Assembly: GCA_963971405.1 (NCBI GenBank)
Contig: OZ020485.1
Location: forward strand, 48,791,469-48,855,468
DNA from: Psococerastis gibbosa
Taxonomy: Eukaryota; Arthropoda; Insecta; Psocodea; Psocidae
Direction of reading: 5' to 3'
DNA: 64,000 nucleotides
Below the pieces are notes generated by a model that saw only the letters and a list, made by a program, of their open reading frames with translations, did not search any database and had not been told where the DNA came from. The position numbers and the translations under genes are program-made. Shown here one piece after another: positions 49,540-60,899 of this stretch; within the stretch, counting starts at the first letter, position 1, and every line of letters starts with the position of its first letter.

Positions 49540-49700
49540 GTAGCATAAGGAAAGCTTTGTGATGTTCGAAATTTTCGATTCCGACATTTCAGTGGACTTA
49601 CACGTTTTCAAGAACTAAAAAAACTGAATAGTTTGGTACTGGGGCAAAAATATAAAAAAAACACTCTATTTTCATAAAAAAATGCTAAAAAAATAATTTT
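49540..49700 (+). repeat. R-A terminal fragment
   Basis: 'AAGGAAAGCTTTGTGATG', 'CGAAATTTTCGATTCCGACA' and 'GTGGACTTACACGTTTTC' match the outer end of R-A. 49701-50329 is AT-rich with a short (AAAT)n stretch near 49805. Confidence 0.65.
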
Positions 49701-50329
49701 TTTACGGAAGGTCAATCAAATAAATCAATCAATCAAAAGGTGTATTAGAAAATACAAATACACAATACTGTAGGGCCAGATGGCCCATAACAGACTAAAA
49801 AATAAATAAATAAATAATTTAAAAACAAAATATTAAACCCTCGAAAAAACGACTAACATTAACTTACGTGCTAATAACAGGTCCACAGAAAAAATTCTTT
49901 CTAATCCATAATTTGAAACAAAGATTCCACCTCTTCCCGTCCAATCAGCCATTCCTATGCTTTCCAACTTCAAGTATGTTTTAGGTGTTATCGTTTTAAA
50001 TAGAGTAACAATACCGAACAGGTTGGTTTTGAATAAAAAATTGTTTTCTGTCATTATTACTGTGTTGTAATATATTGGTCTGCCCATTCTAGACCTTGCA
50101 ATCGTCCCATCGACCAATTTGTGATAAGGAAGGTCGAGTCAACAAAACTTTAACCCTATAACAATTATTTACCATAGAACTATTCGTAGCATCTATCTCG
50201 GTACCTACAATTATTGATAAATAAGATAGTATGTGCGGGTTTACTCGTACCTTTTTCCTCTTCGATCGTCTCGTAAAAAAAGGGAAACCAATTAGCCACG
50301 ATTTTGGAAATACTTCCTCAAGACAACCA

Positions 50330-50822
50330 TACCAATCATTTCTTCTACAAATCAAATTCATTAATTGTGACCAATCTGTGCTAAAAGAGGTAAATGAAAA
50401 TTATCAGGAAAATTTCTGCTGTTTTTCTTGATATTTTTGACAGCCCTACGATTGATATTTCATGAGATATTTCATTTTTATACTTATATAACCACACCAA
50501 TGGTTTCTTCTACAATTCAAATTCATTAATTGTGACCAATCTGTGCTACAAAGAGGTAAATGAAAATGCTCAGAAAAATGTCTACTGTTTTTCCTGATAT
50601 TTTTGACAGCCCTACGATTAATAGTTCATGACATATTTCATTTTTATACTAATAACCACACCAATCATTTCTTCTACAAATCAAATTCATTAATTGTGAC
50701 CAATCTGTGCTACAAAGAGGTAAATGTAAATGCTCAGAAAAATGTCTACTGTTTTTCCTGATATTTTTAACAGCCCTACGATTAATAGTTCATGAAATAT
50801 TTCATTTTTATACTTATAACAT
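50330..50822 (+). repeat. Three tandem units of about 164 bp
   Basis: Units start at about 50332, 50497 and 50661 with 'CCAATCATTTCTTCTACAAA' or a close variant. Each contains 'TAATTGTGACCAATCTGTGC' and 'CAGCCCTACGATTAATAG'. High identity. No long frame. Confidence 0.85.
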
Positions 50823-52060
50823 AAGCCTTCTCCTCTCCTCCGATATTCCCTTAAGCCTCCTTTGACTGTCTAGTATCGCTATACTAAGCCTAACAAAATT
50901 AGGGTCTGTTAATATTTCCTGAATGTAAGAATACTGTACAGTGTACAGCAATATCCGCTATGACCGTGAAATTGCAACAGCAAGATGGCGGAGTGCTGCA
51001 TTTAGCTATAGACTGGAAGGGAAGAGCTATCAATAGTAACAGAGTGTAGCTAGTAGGTGATAAGACGCGGTGCGCGCAGCACGACATTCCCTGCAGTTTT
51101 GTTAAACACTCCGATCGACGCAGTTCGCTGTGGCAGCTTGCCTACATTTTTGTGCGAAAGTCTGTGCCTACAAGCCTACTTGGATCAGCGCTGTATAGCT
51201 GTAGCTTGCCCGAAAACTTCTTCATAATTATTTTTTGGCTTGGTGAGTTTTTCTTCAAATTAGTATTTACGAGGATTTGTAGATTTTTTTTTGCTTGAAA
51301 GTATTCATATCCCCAATTTTTTAATTTTTGGCTGTGTGAGTGAAGTTCATTTACGGGGAAATTGGGAGAACTCTCGGCATTGTGTGCTTTCATCTCATTC
51401 AAAAAACGCCATGGGACTACAATCCAACGAGGGGGTCTAGCCCTGATCCTGGAGATCTCCTGGAGATCTCTTGAGTCTCTACCGCTGTGCTATTTAGGAT
51501 CTTGTGGTTGGCAACATGTCCGGCAGTAGCGTTTCCCCCTACCTATTAGGGTTGGGTGGGCCCTTCTCAGATGGATTTATTATTTTATTTTTGGTGTGTC
51601 GAGTCTCGGACCTATGCCTCCCGTTTCATAGTCTAGCTTTCTACCTACTGGAATATTCCCTACTTTACATGCTGTTAGCATATTGTGTTGCCCCCCCCCC
51701 CCCCTTGAAAGTACCTTAGCTATACTATACACTCACGCAACATCGCTTGTAACAGACGAGACTTTTTCCCTCCATTTTACTCAGTTTCTCCTCCTTCCGG
51801 CCGTACTTGAAGAACGCCGTTTGACCGCTTACCGCTTTCATAAGAGACAACTGGGGTGGGTAAAGTCCAATAAGGGTAAAAATAAAAAGTCTCATGAAAT
51901 ATCAATCGGTAAAGCTGTCCAAAATATCAGGAAAAATTGATTAAAGTTTTCGGAGCATTTTGATACATGATAAATGTACCTTGTGTTCTAACACAGATTC
52001 TGCTGTACTAGTGAAAACTGGTGTAACTTGTGTTCTTTACATCATCTTGCTAAGACCTCC
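50823..52060. other. No gene recognised
   Basis: Mixed AT-rich sequence with a palindromic 'CTGGAGATCTCCTGGAGATC' near 51450 and a C13 run near 51691. Frames here are short and unlike known proteins. Confidence 0.4.
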
Positions 52061-52320
52061 TAAGAAAGAATCGGAGGGGGACAAGTAGAAGTGTAAAAAT
52101 CAAATATCTCATGAAATATCTGTTGTAGAGAAGTCGAAATACAAAAATATGAGGATAAACAAAAGGAAATTTTTCGGAGCCTTTTGATACCTTGTTCTAG
52201 CACAGATTGGCCGCAGTCACTGAATTTGATTTGTACCAAAGAGGATTGATGTGGTAGTCCCGAGGAAGGAGCTGATGAACTTTGGTCAACTGGTGTTAGT
52301 GAAGGCCGCACAATATTTCA
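52061..52320. repeat. Repeat related to 43111-43224
   Basis: 'CACAGATTGGCCGCAGTCAC', 'GGAAGGAGCTGATGAACTTT' and 'GTGTTAGTGAAGGCCGCACA' resemble the centre of the foldback insertion near 43.2 kb and the fragments at 2556 and 11091. 52321-53529 shows no further feature apart from AT-rich runs. Confidence 0.5.
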
Positions 52321-53529
52321 TAAATAGAAATGTAGAGGTGCATTTCTGCTAATGTAACGGCTCTACGAGCGATAATTCCTGTGAAAATCGACCATGTTCA
52401 AAGCCAAAGGAAAGCATAGTGGGTACTATGATTTGAACTTAAGCGGGCTTGAGCTATGGCTTTTATGGCCAAAAAATCGCATATGAAGACGTAAGGGGAA
52501 AAACCGGAAAGGTGATCAACAGTTGATTTTTTAGAAAGTTTAAAGTAGCCGTATCTTATACGATTATTTAAGTAAATAATAAATAAAATAAAAAGGAAAT
52601 CTAGTAAATAAAAATCAACAATAATATTGGCCAAAAAAGAAATCTATAAAACTAAATCTTCCACATAAAATAAAGTATATTTATTATTAAAACCCCTAGA
52701 CATACTGGATACTGTTTTTTTCCACGCCATTTGTGCATAACCTTACGTGTTTTTCTCCGGTTTTGTTAGGTCATTTGAAACTACGTCAAAAACTGAACTG
52801 AATAAACAGTACGCTAGATGCCCACTATACTTGTTGTTGTATACTAATTTTGAAAACAATTAACGAACACGGTGATCTAGACCCCTTTTGCATCCTACCT
52901 CTGTTTAAAATTTGTTTACGGGATTTTTATGAATTGACGATTGCTTATTAACGCTTACCTAATTACTTTTAATTTTAATTGTTAAATATTTCTGTGTTGT
53001 AAATTGCTAGTTGCTATGTTGTTATTGTAAATGCCTCCGTTATTGGATCCATTTATTTCTGTTGCTGGCATATAATAAATATTCTATTCTAATTCTACTC
53101 TAAGAATGCCACCATTATGACAATTTCGACCAAAAGTGCACCTTTCCAGTTTTTTACCCTGACGTCTTCATATGTCTGTTAAGCGGAAGCCCCTATTCAC
53201 GGTATCCCCGCGCATGACTATGATTTCCGTTGCTTTATCAATGAATTGATGCGAAAATGACAATAGGATAGTATTATCTATGGGCTCTAATGGATATTAT
53301 AATAGGATAATATTGCTATTGTGACTAACCTGTGATAAGTTGAATCTCTCAAAGATTAAGATGTAGCAATCATGTTTATTAAAAGATAGGCAATTTACGT
53401 ACAGTTGTACTGATCGACGGATGTCATTACGCTGCTCAAAGGGTCTAATGTGACCCATGTATGTATGTATGTACTCTATGTATAATCTTTTGGAGTCGGG
53501 ACCCAGGCACAATTTGGGCCCTTAGGTCC

Positions 53530-53700
53530 CCGAGCCGTACTAGTCGGGTTCTATTGCTTCTGCGAATCTCGATATGCGAGGGGGTTGGATTTCTGAACCC
53601 CAACCGTCATTAGCAAAAGCGCACCCTAGATGCTCAAGTCTGGGGCGCCAGATATCATGGCACTTAGCGAGAATGTGCCATCCACTTTGCGTTATCTTGT
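53530..53700 (-). pseudogene. LINE C-terminal remnant, uninterrupted relative
   Basis: The minus strand reads SGWHILAKCHDIWRPRLEHL, GCAFANDGWGSEIQPPRI and SRFAEAIEPD. It aligns with 48410-48820 but runs straight through the place where SINE-2 sits there. A (GA)n run follows at 53726-53748. Confidence 0.75.
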
Positions 53701-54099
53701 AGAGCACCATTTTTAAAGGCTTATAGAGAGAGAGAGAGCGAGAGAGAAAACGCCGTGGCAATGAATAAAAATTACAATATAAATTTTTAATATACTGTAC
53801 AGTAAACATAGAAATAAGCAACCTTATCTGATTTTATACCTTTTCCTTTAAATTTGTCAGGGGAATAAATCTATTTTAGTTTGATATGGATTCACATACC
53901 GACCGTAATTCCTAGCTATAATAATTTCAAAAAAATATTTATTAATTTTTTTCAAATTTTCAAATACCTAGTCTTTGAAAACAATAAATCATTTGGTAAG
54001 AAGGTAAAGTGGAAGAAGTGACAAGTCGGGCACGTCATTGGAATTAAAATTTATATAAATCATAATAGCCTATTAAAAAAAATATACATTAATGTACCT

Positions 54100-54255
54100 A
54101 AATATTAACTTTTTGTTCTATTACCAAGCCAACTAAGCGGAGTTAGGGACCTCCTGCTTTACATGCCCTCCAAAGCATGCCCAGAAAATGTAAGTGTGGG
54201 ACTCGAACCGACAAGCTTTCGGGTGAAAGTTGGAGTCTGTACACTCTCAATGTCC
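54100..54255 (-). mobile_element. SINE-1 copy
   Basis: Reverse strand: 'AACTAAGCGGAGTTAGGGAC', 'CATGCCCTCCAAAGCATGCC', the B-box complement GGACTCGAACC and head 'GGGTGAAAGTTGGAGTCTGT'. A fragment of the same central block appears near 54628-54660. 53749-54099 and 54256-54769 hold nothing else. Confidence 0.75.
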
Positions 54256-54769
54256 TGGCTGTACCTATTATTGTATAATCAATTCAATTTTATAGATGTT
54301 TGTATTGGATGGGTGCCGAAACCACTGATCAGCAGATTGGGATTAAATTTCGGTAGTGTCTTCTGAGGACTCTCCCGAGAGTTCCTGGACCTTTTTTAAA
54401 TGTATGCATTGAATTAAATGAAAATAGTTTCGTCATTGTAACCAGCTGAAAAATAAAAATAAATATCTGGAACGAGGGAGTAGGTAATACAAAGTTCACC
54501 CCGGACCACATGCGATTTTTGCACATTTACACATTTAAAGTAAACAAAATTTAAAAAAGGTTACTAACATTGTGGCCAGCTGTGACGCTATGATGCTAAC
54601 CGATTTCAAAATCACTCAACTTGAGAGACCCGGGACTGCCTGCTTTGCATCGGCTCCAATGCTAGGACAAGGGTGGATTCAGAGGTTATAGCCTACACTT
54701 CATTGTAATACATACAGTTCTACAATATATAGAAGAGATGATACATTCGAGTGCGCCAAAAATATTTTA

Positions 54770-55100
54770 TTAATTCTGCAGACTTTTTTTAATTGCTGGT
54801 CATAGGAGACGTGGCATCAGATGGCCTCAGGATCAAGGGCGGATCCAGTGGAAAATTTAGGGGGCGGGGGTGTCACAAGATTTTGTAAGTTTAAAAGGCA
54901 ATTTTTTTTGTTGAAAAGTTGAGTTTTATCATTTTTTTTTTTTTACCAGGCATCTTATGAATTTACTCATTTAGAGGGGGGGGGGTCATGACCCCCTGAC
55001 CCACCCCCTGTGGATCCGCCACTGCTCAAGATTCAAAAATTATTTTTGGTGAGCTCGAATGTCGCTTCCCTCCAATATATAACTCTAGTTTACTTAGAAC
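54770..55100 (+). repeat. R-F copy containing a nested MITE
   Basis: 'GGAGACGTGGCATCAGATGG' and 'AAATTATTTTTGGTGAGCTC' match the R-F copies at 49.3 and 57.7 kb, interrupted at 54838-55025. Confidence 0.65.
54838..55025. mobile_element. Poly-G TIR element nested in R-F
   Basis: Left GGCGGATCCAGTGG and right CCTGTGGATCCGCC are inverted ends. TCAAG lies on both sides (54833-54837, 55026-55030). G-rich inside left, G9 at about 54976. The related sequence at 57720-57790 lacks the insert, which marks the insertion site. Confidence 0.7.
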
Positions 55101-55470
55101 ATTATTGATTCGCCGTCGTGAGTTCGTTCTTACCTAGTGTAAATTTAATTTCATTTTGAAGACCTTTTCCCCCTTTTTTAGAGTATGGATGTAGACCCTT
55201 TTATGGTTTTCTTATTCATGGACTTTTCCCGAAGCATAGCCGCGGTAAAGCTGTTTCAGAGCTCCATCCTTATGCTCCGTATACTATCAATTTAGAATAA
55301 ATGTGTATAAGCTAAATTTCTAAAAGAAAAGGCAACTAGGAAGTACTTATAACAGCACACGCTTCATGGGTTGATTGATTAGAGTTATATATAAGAGGGA
55401 CGACACATGAATTTCCCGCCCAAAATATGTATTTTTTCATTTTTGGGGCCTCCCACCACATCTACTATGA
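55101..55470. other. Left flank of the Penelope-like element
   Basis: AT-rich non-coding sequence. The target duplication ATCTACTATGA occupies 55460-55470. No other feature. Confidence 0.5.
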
Positions 55471-57688
55471 TAAACAAAAAATAACAAAAACTTAGAGTTT
55501 TAGAAAAACTTGTTATAACAACCCGAGTAAAACCCAAATAATCGTTAAGAAATTAACTTTGTCTAAGAAACCCACTTGTGTTAGTATAAAACCCTGAGCG
55601 CTTTCGGCAAGAACTGCCATCTACAGAGGGAAACCCACTAGCACAGTTACACCTTATCTGCGATTTGAGACTTGCTCAACTCGAGGAGAAGATGCAAATG
55701 TGACTAGAGAGAGGAAACCTTGGTTTATATAGGACTGGGAGCGGGGGGAGGAGGGGGTGGAAGGGGGCGTGGCTGGTTACCTATTCCTAACCTACTAGCT
55801 AGATCTATTAGAGGGGATGATTGTGTGAATGTTATGTCGTTTGTTAATTTTTCCCTCTTGTGTAAAGCTCTTTTGATTTCAACATTTTCAAAAAAATTTA
55901 AAGTGTAACTTTTCTTCATTTTGTGTAGGGCTGTCCAATTGTTAGGATCGAATGTGTGATTTTCCGAGTTAAGGTGTTTCGCGAATGTGCTGTTGGTGTT
56001 GGTGTCTCCTATACCTGCTATATGTTCTCTGACCCTAGTTTTAAAGCTTCTGCCTGTTTGGCCTATGTAAATTGCGTTACAATCGTTACAATTTAGACGA
56101 TAAACTCCATTGCCTTTTTCCTTTTCTGGTTTGGTTTTGCAGTTCATGAGTTTATTGGCCAAATTGTTGCGGTTGTACGGGGCTGGTGTTTTGTCTGTTG
56201 TAGAAGAAATGAGGTTACTTATTTTTTCTGTGATTTTTTCTATGTATTGTATCCTGAAATATGATTTATTGGTTACCTGGTTTAATCTCTCTGGGGGGTA
56301 AATTAGTTTGAGGTTGTGTTTGATTTTGTGATGTCGTAGGATTCTGTCTATTAGGTTGAGATTGAAATTGTTATTTTGGGCAATTTGTTTTATTGTATTT
56401 AATTCATTATTATAGTTGGTTTCATTCATAGGGATGTTAAGGAGTCGAAAAATCATACTATGGAATGCTGCGTGTTTGTGCTGGAATGGGTGAGAAGAAT
56501 CAACAGGGATTATATTATCGCTATGGGTTTCTTTACGAAATATCTTGAAGTCTAGGGTACTATTATTTTTGGTGATGGTGAGGTCTAAGAAGTTCAGGGA
56601 GTTGTTTTCTTCTACTTCCATGGTAAATTGGATTTTTGGGTGAATTGTGTTGATAAAACTTAAGAAATTCTCTAGTTGTCTGTTACTTCCTGTCCAAATG
56701 CAGAAGATATCATCCACATACCTTGTCCAGAAAGATATACATTTAACTAGGGGATTTTTATTGAGTAGAAGTTTGTGTTCGAAGTTATCCATAAAAATTT
56801 CCGCAAGAAGGGGAGAAAGGGAAGAACCCATAGGTAGGCCTATTTTTTGTTGGTAGTAGTCGGATTCGAAACGGAAATAGTTTTGATGAGTGCATGTGTC
56901 TAACAGAAGGAGGGTCTCAGAAATAAGGCTGTTCGAGGTATTATTGTGATAGAGTGACTGGGCAACTAATTTACGTACTTCGGGTACGGGAATATTAGTA
57001 AACAGATTTTTGACATCGAAAGAGACGAGTTTGGCATTGCTGGATAAGGAAAGGTGCTTAAGGCGGGAAATCAACTCGAATGAGTTTTTGACGCTGTGGC
57101 GGGGTGTGAAGTTTGATAGCTCGCGAATGTGTTTGTTGAGAAAACTAGCTACTTTGCTGGCTGGGGCACTGTTATACGAAACTACTGGGCGGATAGGTTG
57201 ATTGGGTTTATGAAGTTTAACCAGACCAAAAAATGAAGGAGCTACGGGGTTCATGTTGGTAAATTTATAGGCTATATCTTGGGGTATCGTATTAGAGCTT
57301 TGTTTAATGGCTTTTTTGGTTGCTTTTTGGAATTTGTTTGTGGGGTCTACTTTAAGTTTTACGAATGTGGATTCATCAGAAATGAGGTCTAAGACTTTAG
57401 AAACATAATCACGGGTAGGTAAAATGACAATAGAATTTCCTTTATCCGCCTTGGTGAGTGTAAGGTTATCTTGGGCTAGTTTCTTTTTTATAAATTTAGT
57501 GTTATCGTTTTTGTGTGTAAGTTTGACGTTTTTCAGAATATCTGCTGCTATGTGTTTTTCATTATTAACGATTATTTGGGTTTTACTAATTCGGGTTGTT
57601 ATAACAAGTTTTTCTAAAACTCTAAGTTTTTGTTATTTTTTGTTTATTAAAATGAAATACCACGAAGTCACGAGTAATCTCATTATTT
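55471..57688 (-). mobile_element. Penelope-like element (PLE), 5'-truncated
   Basis: 2218 bp flanked by a perfect 11-bp target duplication ATCTACTATGA (55460-55470, 57689-57699). One long minus-strand frame encodes RT plus GIY-YIG. About 80 bp at the two ends are inverted copies of each other (55471-55547 and 57566-57646; TAAACAAAAAATAACAAAAA ... AATAATCGTTA), differing by a 4-base indel. So the 5' end sequence, which is partly coding, has been copied in inverse orientation at the 3' end. PLE copies with inverted or tandem partial ends are known from the Penelope group. Confidence 0.92.
55725..57632 (-). CDS. PLE reverse transcriptase with GIY-YIG endonuclease
   Basis: The frame is open from 57632 to the stop at 55725 (635 codons). 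No start codon survives at its beginning, and the first Met is at 57254. Order: LTKADKGNSIVILPTRDYVS, PSFFGLVKLHKPNQPIRPVV, motif A LVSFDVKNLFTNIPV, motif B GLPMGSSLSPLLAEIFMDNF, motif C FWTRYVDDIFCIW (catalytic Asp pair), then NSLNFLDLTI. After a linker with CNDC comes the GIY-YIG nuclease (NAIYIGQTGRSFKTRVREHI ... AKHLNSENH). The C-terminus is proline-rich. All RT motifs are intact; only the N-terminal portion is missing. The product would copy RNA and cut the target. Confidence 0.93.
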   Translation of the reverse strand, partial: QKLRVLEKLVITTRISKTQIIVNNEKHIAADILKNVKLTHKNDNTKFIKKKLAQDNLTLTKADKGNSIVILPTRDYVSKVLDLISDESTFVKLKVDPTNKFQKATKKAIKQSSNTIPQDIAYKFTNMNPVAPSFFGLVKLHKPNQPIRPVVSYNSAPASKVASFLNKHIRELSNFTPRHSVKNSFELISRLKHLSLSSNAKLVSFDVKNLFTNIPVPEVRKLVAQSLYHNNTSNSLISETLLLLDTCTHQNYFRFESDYYQQKIGLPMGSSLSPLLAEIFMDNFEHKLLLNKNPLVKCISFWTRYVDDIFCIWTGSNRQLENFLSFINTIHPKIQFTMEVEENNSLNFLDLTITKNNSTLDFKIFRKETHSDNIIPVDSSHPFQHKHAAFHSMIFRLLNIPMNETNYNNELNTIKQIAQNNNFNLNLIDRILRHHKIKHNLKLIYPPERLNQVTNKSYFRIQYIEKITEKISNLISSTTDKTPAPYNRNNLANKLMNCKTKPEKEKGNGVYRLNCNDCNAIYIGQTGRSFKTRVREHIAGIGDTNTNSTFAKHLNSENHTFDPNNWTALHKMKKSYTLNFFENVEIKRALHKREKLTNDITFTQSSPLIDLASRLGIGNQPRPLPPPPPPAPSPI

Positions 57689-57699
57689 ATCTACTATGA

Positions 57700-57890
57700 C
57701 ACGCATTTTTAAAAACATAGCAAGTGGCCTCAGGATTTAAACAATATTTTTGCGGGCTCAAATGTCACATCGCTCCTATATATAAAACTCTAGGGTTGAC
57801 CGTCAAAATCCTGTGCAATCATTAAAAATATTTACTAAAATGGCGGTCTCGAACCAATTACCGTTTGGATGTCAGTCCTTGGCACAGCAC
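57700..57890. repeat. R-F fragment and tRNA-like remnant
   Basis: 57720-57795 matches R-F without the nested MITE ('GTGGCCTCAGGATTTAAACA', 'CTATATATAAAACTCTAG'). 57838-57890 has a reverse-strand B-box-like GGTTCGAGACC with part of a tRNA-like head, probably a SINE remnant. Confidence 0.5.
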
Positions 57891-58018
57891 TTATAACTTC
57901 TTATAACTTTTTATTTATCCATCAAAAGTGTTTACAATTGCAATTATAACATGCTGCAGGGCTCAGCCCGTGTGCAGCTTACATTTTTTTTTTTTTTTAA
58001 GAAGTCTTACCTAGCATT

Positions 58019-58725
58019 AAGGCCAAACCGGAGGGGGTCAAGTGACTGGCCTGGAAATGTCTTTGCAGAGGGTTCGTAATATACGATGTATGTATCGTAT
58101 GTTTTAAACCGCAGTGGTATAGTAAAAATCGATAGAAGGGTATAGTATACACGTAGACATGCTTACACTATTGACTAAACCAAAAATTATTAATTACATT
58201 AGGTCTAAAATGTGTACATGAAGCAATTAAAAACATACCTTTTAGAACATTTTTACGTGCCCCACAGGGAAGAAAAACCTCCAACTTTTGTAATGAAATG
58301 CACTTTAGTCAGAAGCTCAACACTTAATTTGACAGTAAAGCGCCAGAAATAGGTAAAACGGCAATTATTTGAAATAATACAAGTCAAATACGGAACAGGT
58401 ACGAGACGCGGGGCTTTGGTTATAAAATGGATATTCAACGATCACGTGGCTGGAGACCGTTATCAATATGGCTGCTAGTGTAGCCTGCACAAGCTAACTA
58501 CTATACTACAGAGTTTTTGACCGGGTCCAGGTATCCGCTTTGCTATGCTGCAAAGTGTAAGACTTTGATATTTTTCCGTTGGTACTTATCTCTGATAGTT
58601 GGTTTATGGTTAACGGGTGCCTCGTAAGGCATGTTATGTTATGACTCCCGCCGCTCCAGTTCTATTATATTTCTATGTATTCAACGCTCAACGGTCAAGG
58701 CTACAACCCTCCGGTTTGGCCTTAA
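58019..58725. repeat. Sequence bounded by 18-bp inverted repeats
   Basis: TAAGGCCAAACCGGAGGG at 58019-58036 is exactly inverted at 58708-58725. The 670 bp between has no coding signal. It could be a TIR element, but no target duplication stands out. Confidence 0.45.
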
Positions 58726-60610
58726 GTAGCCTAAGTAATTCGAAAATAGTGTGTGTAAACGTTATTGTCTAGTCTTCGTTTGTCGGTGTTAATTCATTGA
58801 GATGTGTTTTTAAATGTCTTGGAAATACGTTCAATTGATGAATTGTTTTTACGTCTCTTGGGAGTCTGTTATAATGCGTTATATTAGTCCTACGTAGTTG
58901 GCCTATCGTTGTATGTATGTCAATCTCATAAGGGATATTTGTAGTGGCTGTGTTTCCATGTATCTAATGACGTAATAGTGCTGAACTTGCTGTATTCTGT
59001 GATTAACACTACAACGTATCTGCCATTTGGTTGCATTTTCCGCCAAAAGGATGCAAATTAGGTTAGTGTCCTAAAGCTATCTAAGGTTATTAATTTTCCT
59101 TGTTGGCATGGTTGCTTTTTTATATCCCACCTACTGCTTTTTGTTTTACTGATAACAAGTAATTGATAAGCATTTTTCCTGTTTTGTATGGTAGCATTTG
59201 GCAAGCTTCGTGCGCTTAAGATAAAGTTCATCCAAGTTAGTGTTAATCTGTTTCCAATTTTATTATACCTATTGGCGAAACCAGTCTTATAATAGTATAT
59301 GTATTTTTATTTATTTTGTGGGCTATGTTAAGTCATTACTTATAATTTTATGTCTTAGTATGCCTAAGTTTGACCAAGTCACAGTGGAGAACATCAAACA
59401 TAATGAAGAAAGTTCTTTCCACAGCGCTGACGTTAAGCAAATTCAAGTGTTCACAAAGTCAAAAAAATTTTTGTTCTGTGGAATTGACTTGCATTTTATT
59501 TTACTTTTAGGTCTGTTTGCAAATAAATGATTATTTATTTATTTTGAGCCTCGACTTGTCGTTTTATATTCCAGTTCTTTACTCAGTGGACTTATACTAA
59601 GCAACGAAAAAAAAGAGAACTTGTGCTTCACCTTATGTACTGTTTTCCGGCACTTTCCAATTTTCCTTTGACCCATATATATTGAATCAAATATTGGACC
59701 AATATTCAAGTGTGCAATAGGGGAGATTAGGCTTTATTAATTTTTTCAAACAATAGGGAGTCTAAATCACCCCTTAAAACACTCCAAATGACCTCCCCCC
59801 TCCTTTGTCCGTAATTCGGAGCCCGTTTATTACCTTAATTATTTTATCGAAGATTGACAATCATCATGGCAATTTGGACCTCGGCTGACTATCCAGGCAA
59901 TTTTTCTAGAACCTACCCAATTGTTTGTTATCTTTTTTCAAACAATAGTGGGGAAGGGTTCAATACACCCTCTGAATCACACCAAATGACCCCTAATCTA
60001 TAATCAGCCCCCCCCTTTTTTTCGGCAAGTGGCTAATTTTTCCGGTTGTCATAGGTCCGCGAATATCGTCATGCAGTTTATGCAATATTTTTCGTCTTCC
60101 CTTTTCCTTCCGTAAGGTCAGCAAATGTCAGCGATAAGGCCGTCCACTCACGGGCTGGAAAACGTGCTGCCCTTGCCCCTGGGACTTATGTGTCTCAAGG
60201 GCTCAAAGGTTAGAGATACGACAAAAATAAGTGCATTACCGCGATATTCAATGGCGCAGTGCGAAGCTCGCACTGTTTTGCATTGATTCAGAGTATTCGC
60301 TATATCCAGTAAACTTAATGTAAATAATCCATTTTGAGAAAATTCTATTGACCCGACATTTATTTGGCATTCCCCCCCCCCCCCCCCCGGAACATTGTCA
60401 AAATAGTGAACTTTGTTGGGGAATGAAATGAAATTATAATAGGCCATTTTAACCACATACAGTACAGTGTTGCAATAAGAGCTACTGCATGTGCTCGGCA
60501 CCGTCAAAACTATAAATACCTATATAAATATATAAATTAAAAAAAAAAACTACATATAATCATCAATAATAGATCAATACAATCCTTATCCATTAAAATC
60601 CTTATCCATT
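58726..60610. other. No gene recognised
   Basis: AT-rich, with patches like 'ATATTGGACCAATATTCAAG' (59693) and a C16 run at about 60373. Frames are short and unlike known proteins. Confidence 0.4.
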
Positions 60611-60760
60611 AAAATCCACAACTTAATAATAAGAACCGGTCCGAGTTTACTCGAACATGCTTTCCAATTTATCAAAATTAGTAGATAGAGAAAATGATTA
60701 ATTTCATGGTAAATAATTTTCCTATGGTTAAATTTCGGATGTCACGGAGGGGGGGTCGTT
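60611..60760 (+). repeat. Copy of the inverted-repeat arm end
   Basis: 'AAGAACCGGTCCGAGTTTAC', 'CATGCTTTCCAATTTATCAA' and 'CCTATGGTTAAATTTCGGAT' match 61905-62017 in the same orientation and 62681-62800 in the opposite one. A trace is also at 16060-16100. Confidence 0.75.
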
Positions 60761-60899
60761 CACCTGACGTCACTGGAGGTGACGTTAATTCTAGATAGGA
60801 CAGACCAACACATTGCCACACAGCAATAATGGCAGGGCACGCAATACATTTCAGCGTGAATTTGCTTTCATTTTTTTCACAAAAATTTTTTGCACAAAA

